A stretch of DNA of 11,724 nt from an uncultured Eubacteriales bacterium (lineage in GTDB: Bacteria; Bacillota; Clostridia; Oscillospirales; Acutalibacteraceae). The position numbers and the translations under genes are program-made. The stretch is from the NCBI GenBank assembly GCA_900316925.1, contig ONEU01000120.1, positions 1 through 11,724 on the forward strand, written 5' to 3'. Shown here piece by piece: positions 1 to 6,720 of the stretch. The notes under the pieces are model-generated. The model ran no database searches, had not been told where the DNA came from, and saw only the letters and a list, made by a program, of their open reading frames with translations. Numbering within the stretch: the first letter of the stretch is position 1; each line of letters opens with the position of its first letter.

Positions 1-1329
1 AGCAGGATATTGCTCTCCTGTGACATGACCTCCGGGCTGTATCCGTCAAATACAAGCTGCTGCAGGGTAATGGGATTGCCCTGATCGTCGGTAGACGGAA
101 TGTCCACGCGCTGCCAGTCCGGTTCTTCTGCCGTGCCCATGTTCTTCTGAACCTCAAAGGCAATGGATGCCGTACCGCTCTGACGGGCAGCCGCTACCCA
201 TCCGGCGGTGATCGGAAACAGGATATCGCCGGTAAGCTTACTCGTCAACGTAGAGCCGTTGGCAATGGCATCAGGAATGTTTGCCTGTGCATTGGGGTCG
301 GTAAAGCCGTTTATCAGAAGGTTGGTCTCATACTGAAGGTTTCCGATTACCGGAGCACCCTTGACATAATAGACATAGGGATTGCCGTCAAGGTCATACT
401 TCGGGATGCTGACGGGGCGTGCCTGGGTAACGGTACCGCCGTTTCCGTCATCAGTCTCCACCAGCTCCACATAGGAGATCGCTGCCTTGTCAGGATCGTT
501 GTTTTCATCCGGAACAATGATGGCCGTACCAAAAAAGGCCACCTTCTCGTATTTATTGTTGTCGCCAGGCTTGTCAACATAACGCCAGATTGCAAAGGAA
601 CCGGCGTTGAAGCTGTTGACGGCGTCCCTTCTGAAATCGGATGTCGGCTGACTGTCGATCCATTGGATAGTCGTCTCGTATTCCTCCGCACCGGTGAGCA
701 CCAAGGATGCGGAACCGCCCTGGAAGATCCTGTTGGTGACTGTGGCATTGATGCCGTCATTCTTGAATTGCATCCGATAAGTGTCAGTGCTGTCCGCAAT
801 CGGAATATTCCGGTTGATCAGTACATCCATCAGCTGTGTCTTTTCGGCACCATAGACCGGTGTCGTTACACCGTTCTGGGTGATGGAGACATCATATCCG
901 CTCTCCGTTTCTGTAAAGGTAACAACCTTTCCGGTGTCGATCCCGTCTTCCTCAATCCGGTACCGCTTCTGACCGGCGGGGGCAGTATCATCCTTTCGGT
1001 AGGTGGTGGTGCCGACGGAGATCGTATCGTCATCGGGCTGCTTCTCGAGATAGTAGGTGATTGCCGTGCTGTTGAGATTCATTTCATCGAGTCCGTCGAT
1101 GACGACATGGTATTTTGAGGAATCGGTTTCATCCTGCCGGAAGGTGACGGTGTAACCGGTATCCTCCCCGTTCTTCTTCACACGATACGTCGTCTCTCCG
1201 GCCGTGGCGGTCAATTCTTCAAAGGCGCAGCTGCCGTCAATAATCACATCTGTGTGATGATCGGCTTTGAGCCGGAAGCTATTCTGAAAAATGCTGATCA
1301 GCGACGGACGGTTTTCGGTTTGTCCCCCC
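1..1329 (-). pseudogene. Downstream part of the frameshifted Cna-B-type surface protein (partial at window edge)
   Basis: Downstream of the G6 tract (plus 1324-1329) the minus strand stays open for about 440 codons to base 1 in the frame one base off from the upstream half. There is no start codon with a ribosome site at its beginning, so it is best read as the rest of the same gene. At the junction the restored reading gives FKDGGQTENRPSLISIF, which fits the Cna-B pattern (acidic-Asn stretch, then RPxxI). Two related modules follow: TYRVKKNGEDTGYTVTF near 1155-1205 and RYRIEEDGIDTGKVVTF near 920-970. A further Cna-B-like start (TIQWIDSQPTSDFRRD) lies near 630-675, followed by FAIWRY. Cna-B domains form beta-sandwich stalk modules in cell-wall-anchored adhesins. 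The C-terminus and any LPXTG sorting signal lie outside the window. The break may be a real mutation or a homopolymer sequencing error. Confidence 0.7.
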
Positions 1330-2298
1330 ATCCTTGAACGTGAAATCCGCTGTAAAGGTACGGCGCTTGATATTATAGATCGGGTCACCGGACGCGTCTG
1401 TCGTGACACGGTAGGTATCATCTGCCTCTCCGTTCCTGGTAAGTGTCTCGGAAGCGGTGTAGGTATAAAGCTCCTTGTTTTCATCATACATCGGTACATT
1501 GTAATCATAAGCATCCACATTGGAACTCACAGACCTTTTCTCCGGTGTGTCTGTGATGTAGGATACGCCGTTCTGCCGGAGGTCGATTCCCACCGTCAGG
1601 CCGTTGCGGGAGTCCGACTGCACATCCAGCCAGTTGACATGGACGGTATGCTCGGTCATCACGCTGGATTTGAAATGACTGACAGTATAGTATTCGTTAA
1701 AATTCGGGTGAGCGAACACATACCGGCTCTCGTCCTCTACCATCTCCGTGACAGGATTGCCGGTCTCCGGGTTGATAACAGGCTCTCCCGTTTCAGGATC
1801 CAGCACAGGCTGCTCCACCAAAGGATGAATCAGCAGATTCGTATAGCTCTGCACCGCATTATCCGGCTCATAGCACTGGAACTGCTGATTTTCCCCTGCC
1901 TCTTGTCCGCTGCTCATCAGTTCAATGCGGATCTCGTTGATCCGATTGGCCAGAATGAAGTTCTGCATGAAGTCATTGTCATCGGACAACCGCAGCGTCT
2001 GGTCATCATCCAGTTCAAAGGTCGAAAACCCGGTACTGGGCGTCAGATAGGTGTTCCCGAACAGATATTCCCGGTCCAGATTGACCACCTGGTTTGTACC
2101 GGCCTGCACGAACGTAACCTTGAACTGGTTCAGGGTATCGTCACCGTCCGGCTTATAAAGAGTATTTGACACACCGATGCCCTGTGTACTCTCTGTAGCA
2201 TGGGCAAACTGACTGATCGGCATTGATGTAATAACCAGCACGATTGCCATGATAACGGAAATGACCTGCTTTGTGTGCTGCTGTATCATTCTTTTCAT
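1279..2298 (-). CDS. Secreted Cna-B-like surface protein, N-terminal part up to frameshift
   Basis: Start at 2298 is chosen because GGGAGG (2306-2311) sits 7 nt upstream of this ATG; a 23-codon upstream extension has no such site. Residues 1-35 are a classic signal peptide: basic N-end (MKRMIQQHTKQ), hydrophobic core (VISVIMAIVLVITSM), and an AHA site just before TES. About residues 150-190 carry a short Pro-rich linker repeat (DPETGEPV, NPETGNPV). Residues 217-280 resemble a Cna-B module (VHVNWLDVQSD then R, VGIDLRQNG, later YTYTASET), and a second begins at about 316 (TADFTFKDGG). The frame closes 14 codons after the G6 tract at 1324-1329, whereas removing one G opens about 440 further codons. 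The role is probably cell-surface adhesion or scaffolding; no ligand can be named. As written, the product would be a truncated, unanchored secreted protein of 339 residues. Confidence 0.75.
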   Translation of the reverse strand: MKRMIQQHTKQVISVIMAIVLVITSMPISQFAHATESTQGIGVSNTLYKPDGDDTLNQFKVTFVQAGTNQVVNLDREYLFGNTYLTPSTGFSTFELDDDQTLRLSDDNDFMQNFILANRINEIRIELMSSGQEAGENQQFQCYEPDNAVQSYTNLLIHPLVEQPVLDPETGEPVINPETGNPVTEMVEDESRYVFAHPNFNEYYTVSHFKSSVMTEHTVHVNWLDVQSDSRNGLTVGIDLRQNGVSYITDTPEKRSVSSNVDAYDYNVPMYDENKELYTYTASETLTRNGEADDTYRVTTDASGDPIYNIKRRTFTADFTFKDGGTNRKPSVADQHFSE

Positions 2299-2305
2299 GT
2301 GACAA

Positions 2306-2311
2306 CCTCCC
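2306..2311 (-). promoter_or_regulatory. Ribosome binding site deciding the surface-protein start
   Basis: GGGAGG on the minus strand lies 7 nt from the ATG at 2298. It decides for this start over the in-frame ATG codons further upstream and places a proper signal peptide at the very N-terminus. Confidence 0.8.
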
Positions 2312-2484
2312 AATATTGGTGTTACCCTTCTGCTCATCTGCTGAACAGATAACAAATAACACATCACAATGCAGATAATGCTTTCATATTAGACAAAAGA
2401 TGACATACCTACTGATGATATTTAGATTATTTTACAATAGAAGCAGTATCATTTCAAGCCAACGAGACCTCCCATAGGCAATTT

Positions 2485-2498
2485 TGTAACACTTTACA
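2485..2498. repeat. Inverted repeat TGTAA-N4-TTACA
   Basis: Perfect 5-bp arms around CACT, about 190 bp upstream of the surface-protein start. With the longer palindrome at 2615-2635 it may be part of a set of operators; this is inference from repetition only, because short A/T-rich palindromes also arise by chance. Confidence 0.4.
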
Positions 2499-2614
2499 AC
2501 CAATTTGTTCACAACGGATTTTTTCCTTTTTTATCACATATTATCCCTGTGCCACGAGCATCCTTTTTACCAGTCTTTTCCAAAATATCCCGGAAAACAA
2601 GCCATTTTTTAGCG

Positions 2615-2635
2615 TGTAAAGTTATTTTCTTTACA
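2615..2635. repeat. Inverted repeat TGTAAAG-N7-CTTTACA
   Basis: Perfect 7-bp arms (2615-2621 and 2629-2635) around TTATTTT. The left arm recurs as a single TGTAAAG at 2718-2724 and, shortened, in the palindrome at 2485-2498. It has the size and symmetry of a dimeric-regulator operator. The target would be the surface-protein promoter downstream on the minus strand. No regulator in the window is obviously tied to it. Confidence 0.45.
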
Positions 2636-2833
2636 TTTATTATTCTACATCGTTCACACCTCTCTTTTTTTCGGATACCGCTAATTTTATTTTTCTTGTT
2701 TAGAATTATTATATCAATGTAAAGCCTTTTGACTTGTCACCGAAATAAATTGTATATCGTTCACAAGTATTGCTTTTTTCTGAATTTTTTGTTTTTTTTC
2801 ACAAAAAAGATATGTATTTCGGCAAAAACAGAT

Positions 2834-2873
2834 AAAAAAGCAGCCGGCTCATACGACTCCGAACCGGCTGCTT
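2834..2873 (-). terminator. Intrinsic terminator after the SPFH gene
   Basis: On the minus strand a perfect 10-bp stem, AAGCAGCCGG with CCGGCTGCTT (plus 2864-2873 and 2838-2847), runs directly into a U-tract (plus A-run 2834-2839). It starts about 28 bp after the stop codon of the SPFH protein, so that gene is the last in its transcript. Confidence 0.9.
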
Positions 2874-2900
2874 GGACAGATTCAATTGTGACTGGGACAA

Positions 2901-3827
2901 TCAGTTATTCTTTTCAGATGTAGAGTTCTGCACCTTGTCATCCGTCCCCCCGACCGGCAGGAGCAGGCTGCTGTCTGTGCCTGCAACCGTGGTGGGCAGC
3001 TTGCCGTCCCATTTCTCCAGATACATCTGGCGGAGAATCTTATCCGTCAGGGACTTCTCCAGCAGATCGTTGGATTTTGCCTCTGCTTCCGCCTGGACAA
3101 CCTTGGCTTCTGCATCGGCCTTTGCCTTGGCAATCTTGGTTTCGTTCTCATAGTTTGCCTTGAGCTGCTGCTGCTCGGCAATCATCTTATCCTCTACCGC
3201 TTTTTCAAATGCGTCGGAGAAATCAATATTGGTCATGGCAACCGTCTGGATATCCACATAGAATTTCTCGTCGATTGCCTTCTTGATGGCTTCTTCCACA
3301 AGGGGCGACATGGAAGCACGGTCAGCAATAATATTCATAGCCTTGTAGGAAGATAGAGTGGCCTTTGTTTTCTCGATTGCCACCGACTCGATCCTGCTCT
3401 GAAGAGCTTCCAGTGAACCGTACTGCTCGGCAATCTTGATGGCCTGATCGGACATGATCTTATACTGGACGGTCATCTGGATATCCATCGTCTGTGCATC
3501 AGAAGAATAGGTGGAGGTATTGATAGAGATCGTCTGGGTCTTGGTATCGTACTTCTGGAAGGTATTTGTGATCCAGAAATCGAAGTAAGTACCGGCTTCC
3601 CTCACATTATTGGCCTGGCCGAGGAACTTCACTACCGCTACCTCACCGGTATCAACGGTATAGACGCTGAACGGGATGCAGATCAACGCCAGAACGGACA
3701 CAATGATCCCGATGATGCCGGAGGTTTTCAACCCCTTTTTCTTCTTCTGATAGCCTGTGTATGTCAGGGCGATGGCGCCGGCAAACAGCAGGACAAACAC
3801 CAGACATAAAACAATTCTGATAGGCAT
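2901..3827 (-). CDS. Prohibitin-like SPFH/Band 7 membrane protein
   Basis: 308 residues. Two N-terminal hydrophobic segments (about 3-22 and 36-58) anchor it in the cytoplasmic membrane. An SPFH core follows (about 57-215: VDTGEVAVVKFLG, later TQTISINTSTYSSDAQTMDIQMTVQYKI cut here in the middle of the family signature), then an Ala/Glu/Lys coiled coil (about 205-260). The end, EKWDGKLPTTVAG with SSLLLPVGG, is typical of bacterial prohibitin homologues. Such proteins form large oligomeric membrane rings that organise membrane domains and often modulate proteases. ATG at 3827 is preferred, with AAGGAG about 10 nt upstream; a longer frame to 3968 would begin inside the tRNA terminator. Its own terminator follows, so it appears monocistronic. 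No FtsH or NfeD gene is adjacent in the window, so the partner is unknown. Confidence 0.88.
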   Translation of the reverse strand: MPIRIVLCLVFVLLFAGAIALTYTGYQKKKKGLKTSGIIGIIVSVLALICIPFSVYTVDTGEVAVVKFLGQANNVREAGTYFDFWITNTFQKYDTKTQTISINTSTYSSDAQTMDIQMTVQYKIMSDQAIKIAEQYGSLEALQSRIESVAIEKTKATLSSYKAMNIIADRASMSPLVEEAIKKAIDEKFYVDIQTVAMTNIDFSDAFEKAVEDKMIAEQQQLKANYENETKIAKAKADAEAKVVQAEAEAKSNDLLEKSLTDKILRQMYLEKWDGKLPTTVAGTDSSLLLPVGGTDDKVQNSTSEKNN

Positions 3828-3966
3828 AAACGAAACACTCCTTTTCTTGTATGAATCCATACGATAATGACTTGCCAAAATGATATACCCTGTGCTGCTT
3901 TCCGGTGACACCCTCAGACGCTGAAAACGGCCTTTTCCGGCAGCGTCCTGAGATTTCGTGAGAAGC

Positions 3967-3997
3967 AAAAACGCCTTGCACGAAGCAAGACGTTTTT
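3967..3997 (-). terminator. Intrinsic terminator after tRNA-Ala
   Basis: On the minus strand the arms ACGTCTTGC and GCAAGGCGT pair (one G-U) around TTCGT and are followed by TTTTT. A-runs on the other side make it potentially bidirectional. It begins about 19 bp beyond the CCA end of the tRNA and separates that gene from the SPFH gene. Confidence 0.85.
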
Positions 3998-4015
3998 ACA
4001 TCGGCATATCACCTT

Positions 4016-4091
4016 TGGTGGAGATAACGGGGCTCGAACCCGTGACCTCTTGACTGCCAGTCAAGCACTCTCCCAGCTGAGCTATACCCCC
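4016..4091 (-). tRNA. tRNA-Ala (anticodon GGC)
   Basis: 76 nt including an encoded CCA (plus 4016-4018). The anticodon stem CTTGA/TCAAG encloses the loop CTGGCAG, giving anticodon GGC, which reads GCC/GCU alanine codons. The acceptor stem GGGGGTA/TATCTCC contains the G3-U70 wobble pair, the main identity element of alanyl-tRNA synthetase, with discriminator A. The D arm (GCTCAGCTGGGAGAGT) and T arm (CGGGTTCGAGCCCCG) are regular. It has its own promoter and terminator, so it is a single-gene unit. Confidence 0.97.
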
Positions 4092-4101
4092 GAACAAGGA
4101 T

Positions 4102-4130
4102 ATTATACTATACCTTTTCCGAAAAAGCAA
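4102..4130 (-). promoter_or_regulatory. Promoter of tRNA-Ala
   Basis: On the minus strand a perfect -10 TATAAT (plus 4102-4107) has TTGCTT (4125-4130) 17 nt upstream as a weak -35. Transcription would start about 4 nt before the tRNA 5' end, as is common for tRNA genes in Firmicutes. Confidence 0.8.
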
Positions 4131-4132
4131 GC

Positions 4133-4167
4133 CCCCTGAAACATTTTTTTCAAAATTGTTTCAGGGG
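4133..4167 (-). terminator. Hairpin ending the acidic protein-AAA-microprotein operon
   Basis: A perfect 11-bp stem, CCCCTGAAACA with TGTTTCAGGGG, encloses a 13-nt A/T-rich loop. On the minus strand it is followed by GCTTGCTTTTTC, an interrupted U-run. It begins 15 bp after the stop of the 28-residue ORF and overlaps the upstream edge of the tRNA promoter. The likely role is termination of the operon, although the U-tract is imperfect. Confidence 0.65.
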
Positions 4168-4182
4168 ATCATGCAAATGCGG

Positions 4183-4269
4183 TCAATGGAGCTGTCGCGC
4201 CATCCACGCCCATGCCCTGTCCACGAGTTCAAACAGGAGCACTGTCAGACGGTGAGGATGATCGTTCAT
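4183..4269 (-). CDS. 28-residue microprotein downstream of the AAA ATPase
   Basis: A short ORF, MNDHPHRLTVLLFELVDRAW then AWMARQLH, ending in TGA at 4183. The support is translational: GAGGAGGG (4276-4283) lies 6 nt before the ATG, a stronger site than most in the window, and the ORF starts 19 bp after the AAA stop codon, before the operon hairpin. The central stretch LTVLLFELVDRAWAWMARQL alternates hydrophobic and charged residues and could form an amphipathic helix, so membrane or protein surface binding is plausible. I recognise no family. It could be a regulator or peptide partner of the ATPase, or a small toxin-like peptide. Coding status is unproven and rests on the ribosome site and position. 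Confidence 0.55.
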   Translation of the reverse strand: MNDHPHRLTVLLFELVDRAWAWMARQLH

Positions 4270-4288
4270 GTCTGTCCCTCCTCTGCGC

Positions 4289-5467
4289 TTACTGATAACA
4301 CTTCTTGAGCATCAGATATTCCAGGCCGTCCTTCTCCAGGATCTCCATGAAGTCCTCCGGCATTCCGCACGGCTGGTCATTCTCACAGGTAACATCCAGG
4401 ATCTTGTCAAAAGGAAGGACAAAACACTCCCGATTCTCGTCAAATTCCAGGTCATTGAGTGAGAACTGGAGCTCCAGCTTCCGCTGCCTGCTCCCGCGCT
4501 TACGGTAGTTCAGTGTAACGGTGGCAACGTCCTCATCAAAGAAGTAGAGAGAGTTCTTCTGCGGCTTTGAGACGTACTTGCTGAAGTGCATATACACATC
4601 AAACACCGGAGATGCATTGGAATCCTTCGAGATATTCAGATCCTTCACCGCTTCCTCCGTGGTCAGCCCCTGATTCAGCTCGAAGGTCAGCGCACGCAGG
4701 GCATCATAGCTCATTCGGGTGATGAAGGAATAATTGATAATTGTCCGCAGCTCGCTCCGGTATTCCGGCTTCAGGTTGTCCACCAGATAATCCTTGATTT
4801 CCCGCGGTGACGGGTAGGAAAAGCGGAAATGATAATGGATCCTGCCGGGGCGGTCAATCAGGAAGCTGCTGATATGATAGACATCGTTGCAGGTGAGCAC
4901 AAAAAGCTTCTTGCTGCGTGATATCCCGTCAAAGAGCTCCAGCAGCTCCTTTTGATGGGACAGATTCATGTCTGCGTCAAACACGCTGAATCCCAGCCCG
5001 CCGTTGCCGAATCCATTGCCGAAGCCGTTCATGCTGTGGGGACGGTGCTCCTCGCCGAAATGCTTCTCAAATTCATCAAAGAGCACCACCACCTCCTGCT
5101 GGATACGCTCCACAAAGGTGTCGATCCCGTCAAAATAGCGATTGACCACAATCACCGGGAGCCCTCTTTTCATGGCTTCGGCTGCCAGCATCCTGACAAA
5201 CAGCGTCTTGCCGATCCCCTTTGCCCCGCTGAGCAGCACCCCCAGATTTCTGTCAAACTTGTCAAAGGTATTCAGTACCTTCCTGATCTTCTCCTGGTGA
5301 CATCCGTACACCTTCTGCTCCTTGACCTCGATCTCCCCGTACAATTCCAGGTAATATCCCTTCCGGATATCAAAACGGACCACGAAGGGACGTGCCGGCA
5401 GTCGGTCATAAGTACGCACGGTACTGTCGTAAATATTATAGGTATTGTCCGCACTGATAATTGTCAT
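4289..5467 (-). CDS. AAA-type ATPase with glycine/asparagine-rich insert
   Basis: 392 residues. Walker A GAKGIGKT is at 81-88, Walker B VVVLFDEFE at about 126-134, a sensor-1-like TCND at 192-195 and a probable arginine-finger region DRPGRIHYHFRF at 205-216, so all residues for ATP binding and hydrolysis seem present. The order and short N-terminal domain (1-75) recall BCS1/FtsH-type AAA proteins that remodel or unfold protein substrates. Between Walker B and sensor 1 is a flexible insert rich in Gly, Asn and Phe (147-160). After the lid (about 220-280) comes an unrecognised C-terminal domain (285-392). No transmembrane segment or protease motif is visible. AGGAG lies 7 nt before the ATG. It follows the acidic protein by 62 bp and precedes the microprotein by 19 bp, so the three are probably one operon. 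The substrate is unknown. Confidence 0.82.
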   Translation of the reverse strand: MTIISADNTYNIYDSTVRTYDRLPARPFVVRFDIRKGYYLELYGEIEVKEQKVYGCHQEKIRKVLNTFDKFDRNLGVLLSGAKGIGKTLFVRMLAAEAMKRGLPVIVVNRYFDGIDTFVERIQQEVVVLFDEFEKHFGEEHRPHSMNGFGNGFGNGGLGFSVFDADMNLSHQKELLELFDGISRSKKLFVLTCNDVYHISSFLIDRPGRIHYHFRFSYPSPREIKDYLVDNLKPEYRSELRTIINYSFITRMSYDALRALTFELNQGLTTEEAVKDLNISKDSNASPVFDVYMHFSKYVSKPQKNSLYFFDEDVATVTLNYRKRGSRQRKLELQFSLNDLEFDENRECFVLPFDKILDVTCENDQPCGMPEDFMEILEKDGLEYLMLKKCYQ

Positions 5468-5508
5468 ACGATTTCTCCTTTCCTCATACCCTATGGGCTT
5501 TCCTCTTT

Positions 5509-5530
5509 ATCCGATCAGTCACCATCGGAT
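5509..5530 (-). repeat. Inverted repeat between acidic-protein and AAA genes
   Basis: ATCCGAT and ATCGGAT form perfect 7-bp arms around 8 nt, overlapping the last base of the acidic-protein stop codon. No U-tract follows on the minus strand, so it is unlikely to be a full terminator. It may stabilise the upstream message or lower expression of the ATPase relative to the first gene. Confidence 0.45.
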
Positions 5531-6411
5531 CATTTCCTTCCTGTCTCTGTTCCGTTCATTTCCTCCTCTTCCTCATCATCCTCGTAGTCCTCGTCATCGT
5601 CATAGTCCTCATCATCGTAGTCCTCATCATCATAGTCCTCATCATCGTAGTCCTCATCGTCGTAGTCCTCATCGTCGTAGTCCTCATCGTCGTCATAGTC
5701 CTCGTCGTCTTCTTCGTCGTCGAAGTTCATCAGATACCCCTGGTACTCCTTGCCCCAGAGATAATCCTCGTCGGGATCATAAAGGTAGTCGAACAATTCA
5801 GAGATGTACTCGTAGCCGTCCTCGTCGCCTTCATACGGGACCAGTCGGTTCACCAGCCTTCTGTTCTCCTCCATATCGACATAATCACTCCGGATCGGAT
5901 AATCCGGCAGCGGCATGACGACACCCTCGTCTGTGGTAATCATCGCCGCCATGCGCAGCTCCTGGTTCTCTCCGATCATCAGCCAATAAAGGGAATAGTT
6001 TTCATCCTCAATGGAATAAACCGCATCCAGACCGGGATCGTTGTTAATGACAATATAATCATCCGCCGTGAACGGGACCGCCTCGGTGGGGACTCCGCTG
6101 AGGAAGCTGAGATTATAGCTGGAAACATCCTTCGGCAGCGTTCCGATCAGCGTCAGCAGCCTGGCAGAAACCATCAGACTGTTGTAATCCTTGAATCCGA
6201 CGAAGAAATCTTCTGTCGGCAGCGGAAGGGGATTATCATTGAATGGATAAAAGTCCTGGTCCTTGGTAATGTGTCGGGTGTAGATGTGCTTGTTGCGCAT
6301 CAGTTCAATCAGGATCTCTCTGACCAGCTGATACTTCGGGTTAAAAAACATTCCGTCCAGCTGATTGTCCAGTCTCTCTGCGTAGTTGATCTCTTTTTTC
6401 TCTTTCATCAT
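5530..6411 (-). CDS. Unrecognised protein with Asp/Glu/Tyr repeat tail, first gene of the AAA operon
   Basis: 293 residues with AAAGGAAG just upstream of the double ATG; the open frame continues upstream but lacks a ribosome site. I do not recognise residues 1-230: mixed alpha/beta, moderately acidic, rich in aromatic residues, with no signal peptide or membrane segment, so probably cytoplasmic. Residues 231-284 are only Asp, Glu and Tyr: 46 acidic residues and 8 tyrosines spaced mostly every five (Y239, 245, 250, 255, 260, 265, 270, 276), built from DYDDE units. The last nine residues (MNGTETGRK) leave this pattern. Such tails can mimic DNA, bind basic proteins, bind Ca2+ or serve as a tether for an unfoldase. 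Being first in an operon with a AAA ATPase suggests a partner, adaptor or substrate; this is inference. A fixed promoter/palindrome pair lies upstream. Confidence 0.72.
   Translation of the reverse strand: MMKEKKEINYAERLDNQLDGMFFNPKYQLVREILIELMRNKHIYTRHITKDQDFYPFNDNPLPLPTEDFFVGFKDYNSLMVSARLLTLIGTLPKDVSSYNLSFLSGVPTEAVPFTADDYIVINNDPGLDAVYSIEDENYSLYWLMIGENQELRMAAMITTDEGVVMPLPDYPIRSDYVDMEENRRLVNRLVPYEGDEDGYEYISELFDYLYDPDEDYLWGKEYQGYLMNFDDEEDDEDYDDDEDYDDEDYDDEDYDDEDYDDEDYDDEDYDDDEDYEDDEEEEEMNGTETGRK
5588..5698. repeat. 15-bp tandem repeats encoding DYDDE units
   Basis: On the plus strand five consecutive 15-bp units (TCCTCATCRTCRTAG type) span 5606-5680, with in-phase 18-bp units on each side (5588-5605 and 5681-5698). 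Units at 5651 and 5666 are identical, others differ by one or two third-position changes. All lengths are multiples of three, so copy number can change without breaking the frame. Confidence 0.9.
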
Positions 6412-6577
6412 GGTTCTTCCTTTCGTCAATGGTATGTGATTTCCTGTCCTGCGGCGTGATGAGCCGTCAGGAATCAGGTCTTGCTGGTGCTGTGCTCCCC
6501 ATCCTCCGGGAGCGTCTGCTCTTGCCAGGCTGTTTGTTCGGCGTCTCACCCTTTTCGTACCATCCTGGGTTGAGTTG

Positions 6578-6586
6578 ATTATCTCA
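6578..6586 (-). promoter_or_regulatory. Promoter copy A (extended -10) for the AAA operon
   Basis: TGAGATAAT on the minus strand is an extended -10 (TGN before GATAAT). No good -35 is found at the usual distance; that area is occupied by palindrome A. A weak -35 under a palindrome fits a regulated, possibly activator-dependent, promoter. Confidence 0.55.
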
Positions 6587-6591
6587 CAGGA

Positions 6592-6613
6592 AGGTTCAGA
6601 AAAAACTGAAACT
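6592..6613. promoter_or_regulatory. Operator-like palindrome A (degenerate)
   Basis: AGGTTCAGA-AAAA-ACTGAAACT. It matches copy B except for one change in the left arm and one in the right arm. Its edge is 8 nt from the ATTATC (-10 complement) at 6578-6583, exactly as in copy B. Confidence 0.65.
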
Positions 6614-6706
6614 TTTTTGGTTTCGTCCTTTTCGGTTCGTGCTTACTGCACTATCCGGCATCTGTCATTTCTCTCACCCTTTCCGGTCTCTTGCTTGGAT
6701 GAGTTT

Positions 6707-6715
6707 ATTATCGCA
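6707..6715 (-). promoter_or_regulatory. Promoter copy B (extended -10) for the AAA operon
   Basis: TGCGATAAT on the minus strand is again TGN-GATAAT, with no clear -35. It lies 129 bp upstream of copy A, so the operon would have two tandem promoters of the same design. Confidence 0.5.
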
Positions 6716-6720
6716 TAGTC

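Larger units (their letters stand above)
2299..2833. other. AT-rich intergenic region with TGTAA-type inverted repeats
   Basis: About 535 bp without a supportable gene between the surface protein and the terminator of the SPFH gene. It is much richer in A/T than its neighbours, with long T runs on the plus strand, and must hold the promoter and leader of the surface-protein gene. I could not settle on a single good -35/-10 pair on the minus strand. It contains two inverted repeats (2485-2498 and 2615-2635) and a further TGTAAAG at 2718-2724, which may be sites for a regulator. A weak plus-strand TTGACT-18-TATATC pair at 2729-2758 has nothing convincing downstream. Confidence 0.6.

Noticed and set aside
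1291..2169. 292-codon plus-strand open frame opposite the surface protein
   Set aside because: No ribosome site, no recognisable motif, and the minus strand has a signal peptide and Cna-B modules over the same bases.
2729..2758. Plus-strand promoter TTGACT-18-TATATC
   Set aside because: The -10 is weak, the spacer long, and no gene or suitable terminator follows on the plus strand.
3828..3968. Longer N-terminus for the SPFH protein
   Set aside because: It would begin inside the tRNA terminator, its first 47 residues look unlike the family, and a good ribosome site precedes the ATG at 3827.
4016..4091. tRNA-Ala as attachment site of an integrated island carrying the WYL/AAA module
   Set aside because: The module lies on the 5' side of the tRNA, no integrase is present, and no repeat of the tRNA 3' end was seen in the window.
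5588..5698. CRISPR-like repeats
   Set aside because: The units are contiguous, without unique spacers, and encode an in-frame amino-acid repeat.
5445..6459. Long plus-strand open frames opposite the acidic-tail gene
   Set aside because: They are mirror images of the GAY/GAR repeat codons (runs of Val/Ile/Leu or Pro/His/Arg) and lack ribosome sites.
6412..6549. Longer N-terminus for the acidic-tail protein
   Set aside because: The frame is open but starts with GTG close to the likely transcription start with no spaced ribosome site, while the ATG at 6411 has one.
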